Source of the DNA: Alteribacter lacisalsi
GTDB taxonomy: Bacteria; Bacillota; Bacilli; Bacillales; Salisediminibacteriaceae
Assembly (NCBI RefSeq): GCF_003226345.1
Contig: NZ_PDOF01000002.1
Span: 248,001-312,000, forward strand
Length of the DNA: 64,000 bases
Direction: 5' to 3'
A model generated the notes under the pieces. That model was not told the DNA's origin and searched no databases. It saw only the letters and a program-made list of their open reading frames with translations. Numbering within the stretch: position 1 is the stretch's first letter; the number at the start of each line of letters is the position of its first letter. This document shows positions 56,581 to 64,000 of this stretch, in pieces. The position numbers and the translations under genes were made by a program.

Positions 56581-57164
56581 TAAGACCACCTCCCTTCCCC
56601 CCTCAGTCTATGATGGGGGAGGTTTGGACATTCCGTATTAAAACACTTGTTAGTATGAAAATGTTCATTTTTTCTACTCTATAACCAACATTCCATGAAA
56701 ATCACGGCTTACCCGTGTGGCCAACTGCATCGGAGGGGGCAACAAATATGAACCAAGAAACAGTACCTAAATGAACAGATATGAAAATGGGAGCAATGGA
56801 AGAACTCTATCAGCAACCGAGGCAAAACAAAGACTATCAAGTGATGGATTTTGATGATCTGTGAATATGATCGCCGAAAATCCAACCGGTTGGAACGATT
56901 ATAAAAAAAGAGTTTATGGTACTGTTAACGCTTTAGATTTGAATTCAACCTTTTTAAACGAGAAATTGACAAAAGGTTTTTTCATATGAAGGTAAATTGG
57001 AGTAAACTCCACTATTAAAGCATAATGGTTGGGTATAGACTAAAGTGGAGCACGTACTCAATATATTAAAACCTAATTCTTTTTATAAGTTGCCGCCATC
57101 TCATGTATGACCCCATGCACTCCACACATGTGGAGGTAGTGTCGCAGACAATTCGCGTGGACAA
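56581..57164. other. gene-free AT-rich stretch between the DUF948 and recombinase genes
   Basis: About 580 bases with only very short frames, for instance a 27-codon one with MKMGAMEELYQQPRQNKDYQ that has no ribosome site. An inverted repeat CTCCACA-CA-TGTGGAG at 57120-57135 lies 30 bases beyond the recombinase stop and is a candidate att core. Likely eroded mobile DNA. Confidence 0.45.
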
Positions 57165-58649
57165 TTAATCCAATTCATCGAACATGTAGAACCGGTAAAG
57201 CACCGTTGGTTCTCCCTTTTTGCTGACTTCAATCCGCTCGACAAAGTACTGAAGCATCGGAGGAGTCACCTCTTTAAATGGCTCGAACCGGGCGAGGAGC
57301 TCCTTCAGCCGGTCCAGTTCGTGGTTTAGAGGGTCTTCCTTCAGGGCTTCTTGAAGCTCATGCTGCTTTCGCTTCATTTCTTTAACCCTGAATTCTGCCT
57401 CATCTGATACTTCCCTGTACTCCGAGTGGCTGATAATATCGTCAGCGAGCATTTCGATGTATTTCTTTCGTTTGTTTTTTAGGGTTTCAAGTTCCTCTAA
57501 AACCCCCGTCATGACGGATTTATTTGCTTCCCGGCGTTCTTCTTCACCCTGCCTGATTTTGTTCAGGTACTCCTGGTCTAAAACGAACTCGTGAGCTTTT
57601 TTTATATCTAAAAGTACCTTTTTTTTAAGCACATCTTCCTTCACTGCGTGAGAGGTACAGGCAATCTTACCGTGACGGCCATAACTGCCGCAAATGTAAC
57701 CTGCCCGGTTCTGGCGGTACCACATTCCAGAGCCGCAATCGGCACAGTAAAGAAGGTTGGTGAAGAGATGGAGCTGAACTTTGGTCCGGTTCCGCTTTCT
57801 GGTTTTCAGCAGTTTCTGCACAGCCTGGAAATCAGAGCGGCTGACGAGTGGAGTATGAGCATCCTTTTTGATGAGATGTTTCTCTTCAGGCACGCTCTCT
57901 CTCGCATCGGAAGTTACACTTCTGGTCGTTTCCCTGTGCTGGACGAGGTCGCCGGTGTAGTGAGGGTTGGTCAATATCTTCCGGATGGTTGACCCCTGCC
58001 AGAATCGGCCGGCATTCATCTTCCCCGCTTCCTTGGCCGGTGTGGGAAGACCCTCGTTGGATAAGGTGCGGGCAATTGAGTCGAATCCCATCCCGGAGAG
58101 GTACATCCTGAAGATGCGCCTCACTACTTCCGGCTTATGGTCATCGGCTGGTACAAGCGTCTTACTGACCACCTGATAGCCATAAGGGGGATTAGACCCC
58201 ATAAACTCGCCCTTTCTTGCGCCGGAAATAAGTGCTGCCTTTATCCGTTCGGATGTCCGCTGGGATTCCTGTTCGTAAACCCAGGCGTAAAGACCGAACA
58301 TGTGGATGTTGCCTTCGATGGAATTGATGGCATTATCGTACGTGACGATATGAACGCCATTGTTCTCGGCAATGTCCTTGATTTCATACGACAGCTTCCC
58401 GTTCCGGGCAAGCCTGGACAGTTCCTTTGAGATAATGACATCGAAGAGGCCGGCTTTGGCGTCTTCAATCATCTGCTTCAGGTTTTTCCGCTTCTTATCC
58501 TTCGTACCACTCTCCACGTCAATGTAGAACTGATGCAAAATCCACCCCTTATCCGCAATAATGTTGTAAAAATAACGCTGCTGGTTCACCAGGGACGACT
58601 TCTGTTCTTCCCTGTCCGTCGACACTCTGATGTACACTGCGCATTTCAA
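57165..58649 (-). CDS. large serine recombinase (site-specific integrase)
   Basis: 494 residues. The catalytic resolvase domain starts MKCAVYIRVSTDREEQKSS, with Arg8 and nucleophile Ser10, followed by SKELSRLARNG. The recombinase domain (GSNPPYGYQV to the WQGSTIRKILTNPHYTGDLV block) precedes a zinc ribbon (LLYCADCGSG.. YICGSYGRHG.. CTSH) and a coiled coil with KNKRKKYIEMLADD. Such enzymes integrate phages and islands between short att sites. TTG start directly after GAGGTGAT, which sits in a hairpin. B. subtilis also has a recombinase (yefB) next to yefA as I recall. Confidence 0.9.
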   Translation of the reverse strand: MKCAVYIRVSTDREEQKSSLVNQQRYFYNIIADKGWILHQFYIDVESGTKDKKRKNLKQMIEDAKAGLFDVIISKELSRLARNGKLSYEIKDIAENNGVHIVTYDNAINSIEGNIHMFGLYAWVYEQESQRTSERIKAALISGARKGEFMGSNPPYGYQVVSKTLVPADDHKPEVVRRIFRMYLSGMGFDSIARTLSNEGLPTPAKEAGKMNAGRFWQGSTIRKILTNPHYTGDLVQHRETTRSVTSDARESVPEEKHLIKKDAHTPLVSRSDFQAVQKLLKTRKRNRTKVQLHLFTNLLYCADCGSGMWYRQNRAGYICGSYGRHGKIACTSHAVKEDVLKKKVLLDIKKAHEFVLDQEYLNKIRQGEEERREANKSVMTGVLEELETLKNKRKKYIEMLADDIISHSEYREVSDEAEFRVKEMKRKQHELQEALKEDPLNHELDRLKELLARFEPFKEVTPPMLQYFVERIEVSKKGEPTVLYRFYMFDELD

Positions 58650-58651
58650 AT

Positions 58652-58677
58652 CACCTCAACTCCGTTCCGTTGAGGTG
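58652..58677 (-). promoter_or_regulatory. hairpin covering the recombinase ribosome site
   Basis: Perfect inverted repeat CACCTCAAC / GTTGAGGTG with an eight-base loop. On the minus strand the second arm carries the GAGGTG ribosome site and ends two bases before the TTG start, so folding would block translation; as DNA it could also be an operator. Confidence 0.6.
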
Positions 58678-58995
58678 TAGTGGGTTTGCCTAGGAGCATT
58701 ATTGACCCAAAGTTAGCCCCGTATCCATGAATTTACTGAGGAGACAGATTATGTGGTGGGCGATAGTAAAAAAAATTAAAATACAGATTCATAATCAGTC
58801 CTAAATTGTAAGTTAACAGATGTCCAGAAGTTAACCTATCCTAACGTAGGAGTTCACCATAAAGCGCATTCGAAATTGTGAACATAAATTAATAGGTAGG
58901 AGATTTCTGAACTTCATCCTGTACTTTGCTTTCTCAGTATTCAATAATATCCAATATTAAAATAATCGAAAATATAGAAAATTAAGTATTTTATC

Positions 58996-59025
58996 TTGTT
59001 TGATTATATGGTTTTCTGGTATAAT
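58996..59025 (+). promoter_or_regulatory. predicted sigma-A promoter of the nuclease-HerA operon
   Basis: TTGTTT, 18-base spacer, TATAAT with an upstream TG (TGGTATAAT, extended -10). It lies 45 bases before the nuclease start. The rest of 58678-58995 is AT-rich and holds nothing else I can name. Confidence 0.7.
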
Positions 59026-59070
59026 TTGGGTGTGTTTATAATAAAATGACAGTATTTGAAGGTGATTTTT

Positions 59071-60204
59071 ATGTCTCAGGCATCGGAAAGAGATGGTGGC
59101 TATTATGCAGTAAAAGGATTTATCTACCAATTTGATTTAACAATCCTAGAAATACTTAATCATCCATCCTCAAAAATTATGTTTGAGTTCGAGCAGGATA
59201 TAAACTATGAAAAATATGTAATACAAGTTAAGCACAAAGAAACGCAAACGTTTACCAACAGTGCAATAAAAAAACCTGTTATTCAATTACTAGATGCGTT
59301 CGTTTTAGACAACAATAAGAAGTTCGCTTTGTATTGCTATTTCAAAGACAAAGAAGTAGGAGAAAAAGTATATGATTTGATTGAATTCAATAAATTACTT
59401 GGAAAGTCACAAAATAAGTATAGTGAAGAATCAAAAAAAGAATTCATAAAAAACTTCAAGGTTGTTTTCAAGGAAGACTATAACCGTCAGTTCGAGATAG
59501 TACTAGACAAAATAAGACAAGAGTATGAACTTGCAAGCAAAGAATTAGCGGTAATTTATCATATGATAATTCATTCTTCACTATTAAAATTAGCTATAAG
59601 AGAGAAGAAGGAAAGATATATAGATAAGTCGGTATTAGATGAAATGTTTCATAAAACTTCAGGAGTTATATTTCAGCATGCATATAGAAAACATTTGTCT
59701 AAAGAGAGATATGAAAAGGAGATTAAGAGGCTCTATTTTTCTCCACGCACTCAAAGTAGAAGACCTCGAGAAAGATTATTCATTTTAGAATGTGACAATC
59801 TTACAAGCAATAGTAGAATTGCAGATATTGTTTATAAGATTATTGAGAAATATTATAAAAGCCCTAAACCTCCATACGTATTACTTAGGAACCTTACTGA
59901 AACAAACTTAATTAAATTGAAGAGTCAAATCATTAATGAGCAATGGCCGATGTATTTCAATGATGGTTCTTTTTTTTATGGTGGCGAAATAAGTGTTGAA
60001 TCTATTGTTAGTAGGGACAAGCGATTTGATGATATTACATTTGTAATCTTTTTAAATCAAGATAATCTTAATACTATCTTAGAAAGAATTAGTATAGCTG
60101 AAGTTTATGAATTTTTCATCGATAATCCCATTGTCGCTAAAGAAGAACACTCCACGAGTATCCAGATAAGTGATACCAGCCAGATTATTAGATTGTTAAA
60201 TTAA
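59071..60204 (+). CDS. Cap4/DUF4297-type PD-(D/E)xK endonuclease of a nuclease-HerA defence pair
   Basis: 377 residues from ATG 59071 after GAAGGTGA. The first 60 residues fit the Cap4/DUF4297 nuclease fold: helix GGYYAVKGFIYQFDLTILEIL, then the acidic strand FEFEQD (Glu41, Asp43) and strand VIQVKHKE with Gln52 and Lys54, the E/D..QxK active site. The remaining ~300 residues are mixed and I cannot assign them. Much more AT-rich than the core genome. It ends 18 bases before the HerA gene. Known DUF4297-HerA systems form nuclease-ATPase complexes that degrade DNA on phage infection; the same role is inferred here. Confidence 0.75.
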   Translation: MSQASERDGGYYAVKGFIYQFDLTILEILNHPSSKIMFEFEQDINYEKYVIQVKHKETQTFTNSAIKKPVIQLLDAFVLDNNKKFALYCYFKDKEVGEKVYDLIEFNKLLGKSQNKYSEESKKEFIKNFKVVFKEDYNRQFEIVLDKIRQEYELASKELAVIYHMIIHSSLLKLAIREKKERYIDKSVLDEMFHKTSGVIFQHAYRKHLSKERYEKEIKRLYFSPRTQSRRPRERLFILECDNLTSNSRIADIVYKIIEKYYKSPKPPYVLLRNLTETNLIKLKSQIINEQWPMYFNDGSFFYGGEISVESIVSRDKRFDDITFVIFLNQDNLNTILERISIAEVYEFFIDNPIVAKEEHSTSIQISDTSQIIRLLN

Positions 60205-60222
60205 AAAAGGAAGGTGCTTATT

Positions 60223-61998
60223 TTGTTTACACTAAATAAATCAGCAAAAGTTATATCAGTTCTTCCTAATAAAGTAAAGGTAGAAGTTCAAAACTTAGAG
60301 GATTTTCATAAAGACAGTATGGAGAAAGTTGCTTTAGGTTCGTATTTAAGAGTTTCGGATGAGAAAGAATGTTCTCTTATTGCGATGGTGGAAAATTTTA
60401 CAATTGAAGAAAATAGGGATAAACCAGGTGAACCAAAGTATATTATCGAAGCTACCCCAATGGGGTACTTAGATGTTGAAGGATTATTCCATCGTGGAAA
60501 TTATAGCCTAACCATTCCGCCGACTGGGGTAGAGTTAGCTAAAAGAGAAGAAATAAAGAAGATATATGCTACAGGTAAGGAAGAAGCTAGATTTTGCTTT
60601 GCGAAGCTAAAGCAAGATGAGATTACTAGTGTACCTGTTGATGGGAATAAATTTTTTAATAAGCACATCGCTGTTGTTGGTTCAACTGGTTCAGGAAAGT
60701 CGCATACTGTGGCTAAAATAATTCAGGAAGCCAGTAATGTTAAAAGTTTTGAATATGATGGATTAAACAATTCTCATATTGTGATATTTGATATACATTC
60801 GGAATATAAAACTGCATTCCCTAAGTCCAATTATATTAATGTAGAAAGCTTATTTTTGCCTTATTGGCTAATGAATGGAGAAGAACTAGAAGAAATATTT
60901 GTAGAAACCGGTGATAATAACGCATATAATCAAATATCACTGTTAAGAGATGTAGTCACAAAGAACAAACAATATCATAACGACAATAACAAAAATATAA
61001 CATTTGATACACCAGTGCCTTTCTCTATTGAAGAGGTTGTAAGGTGTATTATTAACTTAACAAATGAAACTGTAGATTATAATGACGTCACGAAAGTCAC
61101 AGTAGATGATGATGAAATTAATTCTCTTATCAATGATGATGATAAATACAAACACTACTTTGAAAAACAGATGAAGTTTAAAAAATTAGCAAATAGAAGC
61201 GTGTCACGAGGCACTTATAATGATAGTGACAGAAAACTGGATAAAATGATATTTAGAATGAAAGGAAAAATTAATGATAATCGATTAAAATTCTTATCCT
61301 TAGGCGAAAAGGTTAATGAGTTTGATATTCAATTTGTTAAGGTTCTTGAAAATATTATAGGTTACAATAAGGAAAAAAAGGCAAATATTTCTATTATTGA
61401 TATAAGTGGTGTTCCTTTCGAAGTGCTAAATATCACTGTTTCTTTAGTATCTCGCCTTCTCTTCGAATACGGATATTTTTTCAAAAAGTACTATGAGGAA
61501 AGAAATGAATTAACAGACACTGAAAAAGAGGATTATCTACCATTGATGCTTGTTTACGAAGAAGCACACAAATATGTCCCCAAAAGCTCTGAAGCGAAAT
61601 ATAAATCATCCCGTATTTCTATAGAAAGAATAGCAAAAGAAGGCAGAAAATACGGAGTAACGGCTATGATTGTTAGTCAAAGACCTTCAGAAATATCTGA
61701 AACTATTTTTTCTCAATGTAGTAACTTTGTAGCAATGAGGTTAACTAACCCTGAAGACCAAAACTATATAAAAAAGCTATTGCCTGATAGCCTTGAGGCT
61801 CTTACAGCGTCTATATCTACTTTGCAAAGAGGCCAAGCAATTCTTACAGGTGAAGCAATAATAATGCCATCATTAGTCCAGATAGACCCTTGTATTCCAG
61901 CTCCATCTTCTAGTGATATTAGATATCTTGAAGAATGGAAAAAACCTTGGATAGATGCGCAACTGCCAATAATCACCAAAAAATGGAACAAGAATTAG
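60223..61998 (+). CDS. HerA/DUF87-family hexameric ATPase (DNA translocase)
   Basis: 591 residues from TTG 60223, seven bases after AAGGAAGGTG; a GTG upstream lies inside that site. The N-terminal HAS-barrel (about 1-100, beta-rich) is followed by Walker A GSTGSGKSHT (153-162), FDIHSEY (189-195), Walker B LMLVYEEAH (441-449) and the SQRPSEI sensor loop (485-491), all HerA hallmarks. An insert at about 240-350 is rich in Asn/Asp. Bacterial HerA proteins pair with SIR2, DUF4297 or NurA nucleases in defence. Its operon partner here is the DUF4297-like nuclease. Confidence 0.88.
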   Translation: MFTLNKSAKVISVLPNKVKVEVQNLEDFHKDSMEKVALGSYLRVSDEKECSLIAMVENFTIEENRDKPGEPKYIIEATPMGYLDVEGLFHRGNYSLTIPPTGVELAKREEIKKIYATGKEEARFCFAKLKQDEITSVPVDGNKFFNKHIAVVGSTGSGKSHTVAKIIQEASNVKSFEYDGLNNSHIVIFDIHSEYKTAFPKSNYINVESLFLPYWLMNGEELEEIFVETGDNNAYNQISLLRDVVTKNKQYHNDNNKNITFDTPVPFSIEEVVRCIINLTNETVDYNDVTKVTVDDDEINSLINDDDKYKHYFEKQMKFKKLANRSVSRGTYNDSDRKLDKMIFRMKGKINDNRLKFLSLGEKVNEFDIQFVKVLENIIGYNKEKKANISIIDISGVPFEVLNITVSLVSRLLFEYGYFFKKYYEERNELTDTEKEDYLPLMLVYEEAHKYVPKSSEAKYKSSRISIERIAKEGRKYGVTAMIVSQRPSEISETIFSQCSNFVAMRLTNPEDQNYIKKLLPDSLEALTASISTLQRGQAILTGEAIIMPSLVQIDPCIPAPSSSDIRYLEEWKKPWIDAQLPIITKKWNKN

Positions 61999-62024
61999 AA
62001 ACAAGGATATAACTTAAACTTTTT

Positions 62025-62056
62025 AAGGACTAAATTTGAAAAATTTAGTCCTTTAT
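62025..62056 (+). terminator. rho-independent terminator after herA
   Basis: Perfect 13-pair stem AAGGACTAAATTT / AAATTTAGTCCTT with a three-base loop followed by TATTTAT. It separates the nuclease-HerA pair from the next gene. Confidence 0.75.
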
Positions 62057-62114
62057 TTATGAAAAGTAAGTAAAGTAATTTTGAGAAAACTTCATTATAT
62101 TGGAGGTTAACAAT

Positions 62115-62801
62115 ATGACTAAATATCTGCTTAAAGCTTTTTGGTATTTGATGGGTTTCGTTATTTTTAATTTAATTGGACTATTGTTAGATTTAATTGA
62201 CTTTTTCAAACTTATTGGATTTAACGTACCCACAAATTGGATTCTGGTAAATCCACCGCATTCATATATTTATTTTGGATTAATTTGTATAGTAATTTAT
62301 TTAACACTTGTTATTTTTTTCTTATATCATGACTATAAGCAATTAGTACAAAACATATCTAATTCTGATATTGCTAAGTTAGATGAAATGGCCAAGGTTT
62401 TTCCAAAGGATATGATTTATTACTTTATAGATAATTTGGAACAGACTCGTGTTTTATCAATTAATCAAATAGAAAACTATGAGGAGGGGACTAGGAGGTT
62501 TTCATCTCCAGATATGGCCTTGTCTAATAGGAGAATAGAAAAAGCCAGAAAAAAATTTTTAGTAAGTTTTCGGGATTTCATTGACTTTACTGATGAAAAA
62601 TTTAACCCAATATCTAATCCAAATTTCATTAAATTTTACGGTGGTATGAGTGAATTAGAATTATTAAAGGACGAGAATTTTGAAGAAGATGAAAAGCAAT
62701 ATCTTACTAAGGCTAGGAATTTAAATGAAAGGTGGAATGAATTTCACAAGGTAATATTAAAAGTTGAGCCCGGGTATGTTTGGAAGAAAGAGCGTGAGTA
62801 G
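62115..62801 (+). CDS. hypothetical two-TM protein with a helical cytoplasmic domain
   Basis: 228 residues from ATG 62115 after TGGAGGTTAAC. TM segments at about 8-30 and 52-72, joined by an outer loop (NVPTNWILVNPPHSY), then a ~150-residue charged helical part (SDIAKLDEMAKVFPKDMIYYFIDNLEQTRVL, RRIEKARKKFLVSFRDFIDF, NERWNEFHKVILKVEPGYVW). Family not recognised. It has the AT-rich composition of the nuclease-HerA pair and follows it behind a terminator, so it is either an accessory membrane component or independent island cargo. Confidence 0.7.
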   Translation: MTKYLLKAFWYLMGFVIFNLIGLLLDLIDFFKLIGFNVPTNWILVNPPHSYIYFGLICIVIYLTLVIFFLYHDYKQLVQNISNSDIAKLDEMAKVFPKDMIYYFIDNLEQTRVLSINQIENYEEGTRRFSSPDMALSNRRIEKARKKFLVSFRDFIDFTDEKFNPISNPNFIKFYGGMSELELLKDENFEEDEKQYLTKARNLNERWNEFHKVILKVEPGYVWKKERE

Positions 62802-63012
62802 TAAAGATACAAGTTAATAGGTTTTATGAGATAAATATAGAGTATGAAGTAGAGGTATGGAGTTCATTTTTGATTCCCCTGCCCACTGTACTGTTTTTCT
62901 GTAAACACATTTCTTATTAGTTGAAGCTAAACGCCAAGTTTTTTTCCTCGCCCGATTTCATATCTCTAACTTTATATTGATTGCTCCGCACTTCATCTTC
63001 CCCCCCCGATGA
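62802..63012. other. gene-free AT-rich stretch at the right edge of the island
   Basis: About 210 bases with no frame or repeat of note, ending in a run of eight C at 63000-63007. Composition changes from AT-rich here to more balanced in the hisS-type sequence beyond, so an island boundary may lie in it. I found no obvious direct repeat with the left side. Confidence 0.4.
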
Positions 63013-64000
63013 TTACGTTAGGTATTTTTTCTTTGTTTGCCTTATCCAGTGCCTTTCCGATTTTTTGTTACTCAGCTCGAATTCCACCTTGTAGCCCTGG
63101 TTACTGAGCGTGGTTGCTAAGAGGAGGGCTTCTTTCTGGGTGTTTAATGGGATGATGTCATAATCAACATTCGATTTTGCGGTACGTTCTTTCTTTGAAG
63201 CCATCATCGCAGTGTATATGACATCTAAACCAAACGAAATACCGACTGTTGGAAAAGGGGCATTGGTGCCGAGAAGAACGCCGATGGCGTTGTCGTATCT
63301 GCCGCCGCTGCCGATACTTGATTTGATTGACTGGTCGGATAGGAAAATTTCATATATTGTTCCCGTGTAAATCTCAAGTCCTCTGGCCAGGAAGGGATTA
63401 AAGATGCATTGGGAACCAGCTCCGAGATAATCCAGAAAGGTATTCAGTTCCAGCAGCGCGGCAAGTCCTTCTTTCACGAGTGTGTTTTGTTCTGCGAAGG
63501 GCTCGTAGTAACTGTAGCTAGTATTCTAATTCGAGGCCAGAAACCCCTTGATAGAAAAGTTCCTGTTCCTCGAGCTCAGAGAGAACGGCATTCAATCCAA
63601 TCTTTTCAAGCTTATCAAGTATCAACACGATGCTTTTAATCTTTTCTGCTGGCGTCCCATATGCGTCAAGCATGCCGGTTAGTAGCTTCCGGTTATTGTA
63701 CTGAATAACAACTTTTAAATCCATCTTCTTGAATGCATCCAAGGCTATCACCATCAGCTCTGCTTCAGCTGCCTGTGAGTCCACACCGACGATGTCGACA
63801 TCACATTGGGTAAACTCGCGAAGCCTACCGGTCTTAATCGGTCCATCCCGGAATACTTTCCTGATTTCGTAGCGTTTGAAAGGTTTCTTTAAAGTCGGAT
63901 TCATCGCAGCGACTTTTGCAAAAGGAATGGTAAGGTCGTAGCGCAGGGCCAGGTCCCTTTCTCCCCGGTCGGTCAGTGTATACATTTCCTCAAGTATTTC
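63013..64000 (-). pseudogene. hisS: histidyl-tRNA synthetase (HisS) gene, frameshifted, 5' end beyond the window
   Basis: Two consecutive frames encode HisS. The upstream part (from 64000 to 63518) contains motif 2 (KPFKRYEIRKVFRDGPIKTGRLREFTQCDVDIVGV) and ends GLELEY then TAG. The downstream part resumes about ten bases later in the +1 frame as SYYEPFAEQNTLVKEG, with FLARGLEIYTGTIYEIF, GGRYDNAIG, PTVGISFGLDVI and the anticodon-binding C-terminus. Both parts are otherwise well kept. The RYDLTIPFAKV and REFTQCDVDIVG wording is of the secondary, archaeal-like HisS type found in some Firmicutes, so a normal hisS probably exists elsewhere. Confidence 0.8.

Noticed and set aside
59071-60204. NurA nuclease partner of HerA
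   Set aside because: The sequence has the E-x-D...QxK pattern with a helix in front, as in Cap4/DUF4297 nucleases, not the NurA RNase H-like motifs.

Overview
The window is chromosomal DNA of a spore-forming member of the Bacillaceae. Most of it is fairly GC-rich for the family, and it has many Na+-coupled transporters and acid-rich lipoproteins, which would suit a halo- or alkaliphile. That habitat and the species are inference. The backbone order is purC-S-Q-L-F-M-N-H-D, yerA, yerB, yerC, pcrB, pcrA, ligA, camS, proline symporter, gatCAB, dgkB, rlmCD. As I remember it, this is the gene order of the equivalent Bacillus subtilis region. No rRNA, tRNA or CRISPR array was found.

Layout. 1-9.7 kb: the 3' part of the IMP biosynthesis operon, tightly packed and translationally overlapped. 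9.7-20.6 kb: two small membrane proteins on the minus strand, then yerA, yerB, yerC, pcrB, pcrA, ligA and camS. 21.4-26.6 kb: a 34-residue membrane peptide with a sodium/proline symporter, then gatCAB. 26.7-36.5 kb: accessory genes between gatB and dgkB (acetyltransferases, PPOX flavoprotein, YheC/D ATP-grasp, methyltransferase, 2OG-Fe(II) oxygenase, DinB, amidohydrolase, a DUF5658 gene broken by an amber codon). 36.6-54.5 kb: dgkB, then mostly minus-strand membrane and stress genes, including a YihY/DUF5665/DUF948/YtxH cluster and an ArsA-like ATPase / cory-CC-star / CstA cluster with a cre box in the cstA promoter. 54.6-55.9 kb: rlmCD.

From about 56.6 kb to 63 kb the DNA has island character. 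A large serine recombinase is followed by markedly AT-rich DNA with a two-gene cassette: a Cap4/DUF4297-type PD-(D/E)xK nuclease and a HerA-family hexameric ATPase. This matches the DUF4297-HerA anti-phage architecture. A two-TM protein gene follows behind a terminator. The window ends inside a frameshifted hisS-type gene on the minus strand.

The intergenic DNA is unusually structured. Three tandem arrays have a 20-bp period, and two have a 51-bp period with an inverted repeat in every unit. Four of the five arrays lie just after rho-independent terminators; the fifth is inside the pur operon. Two dispersed families are also present: an inverted element with the core GGGGACGGTTC at the 3' ends of five genes, and a ~110-bp GC-rich element in three copies.
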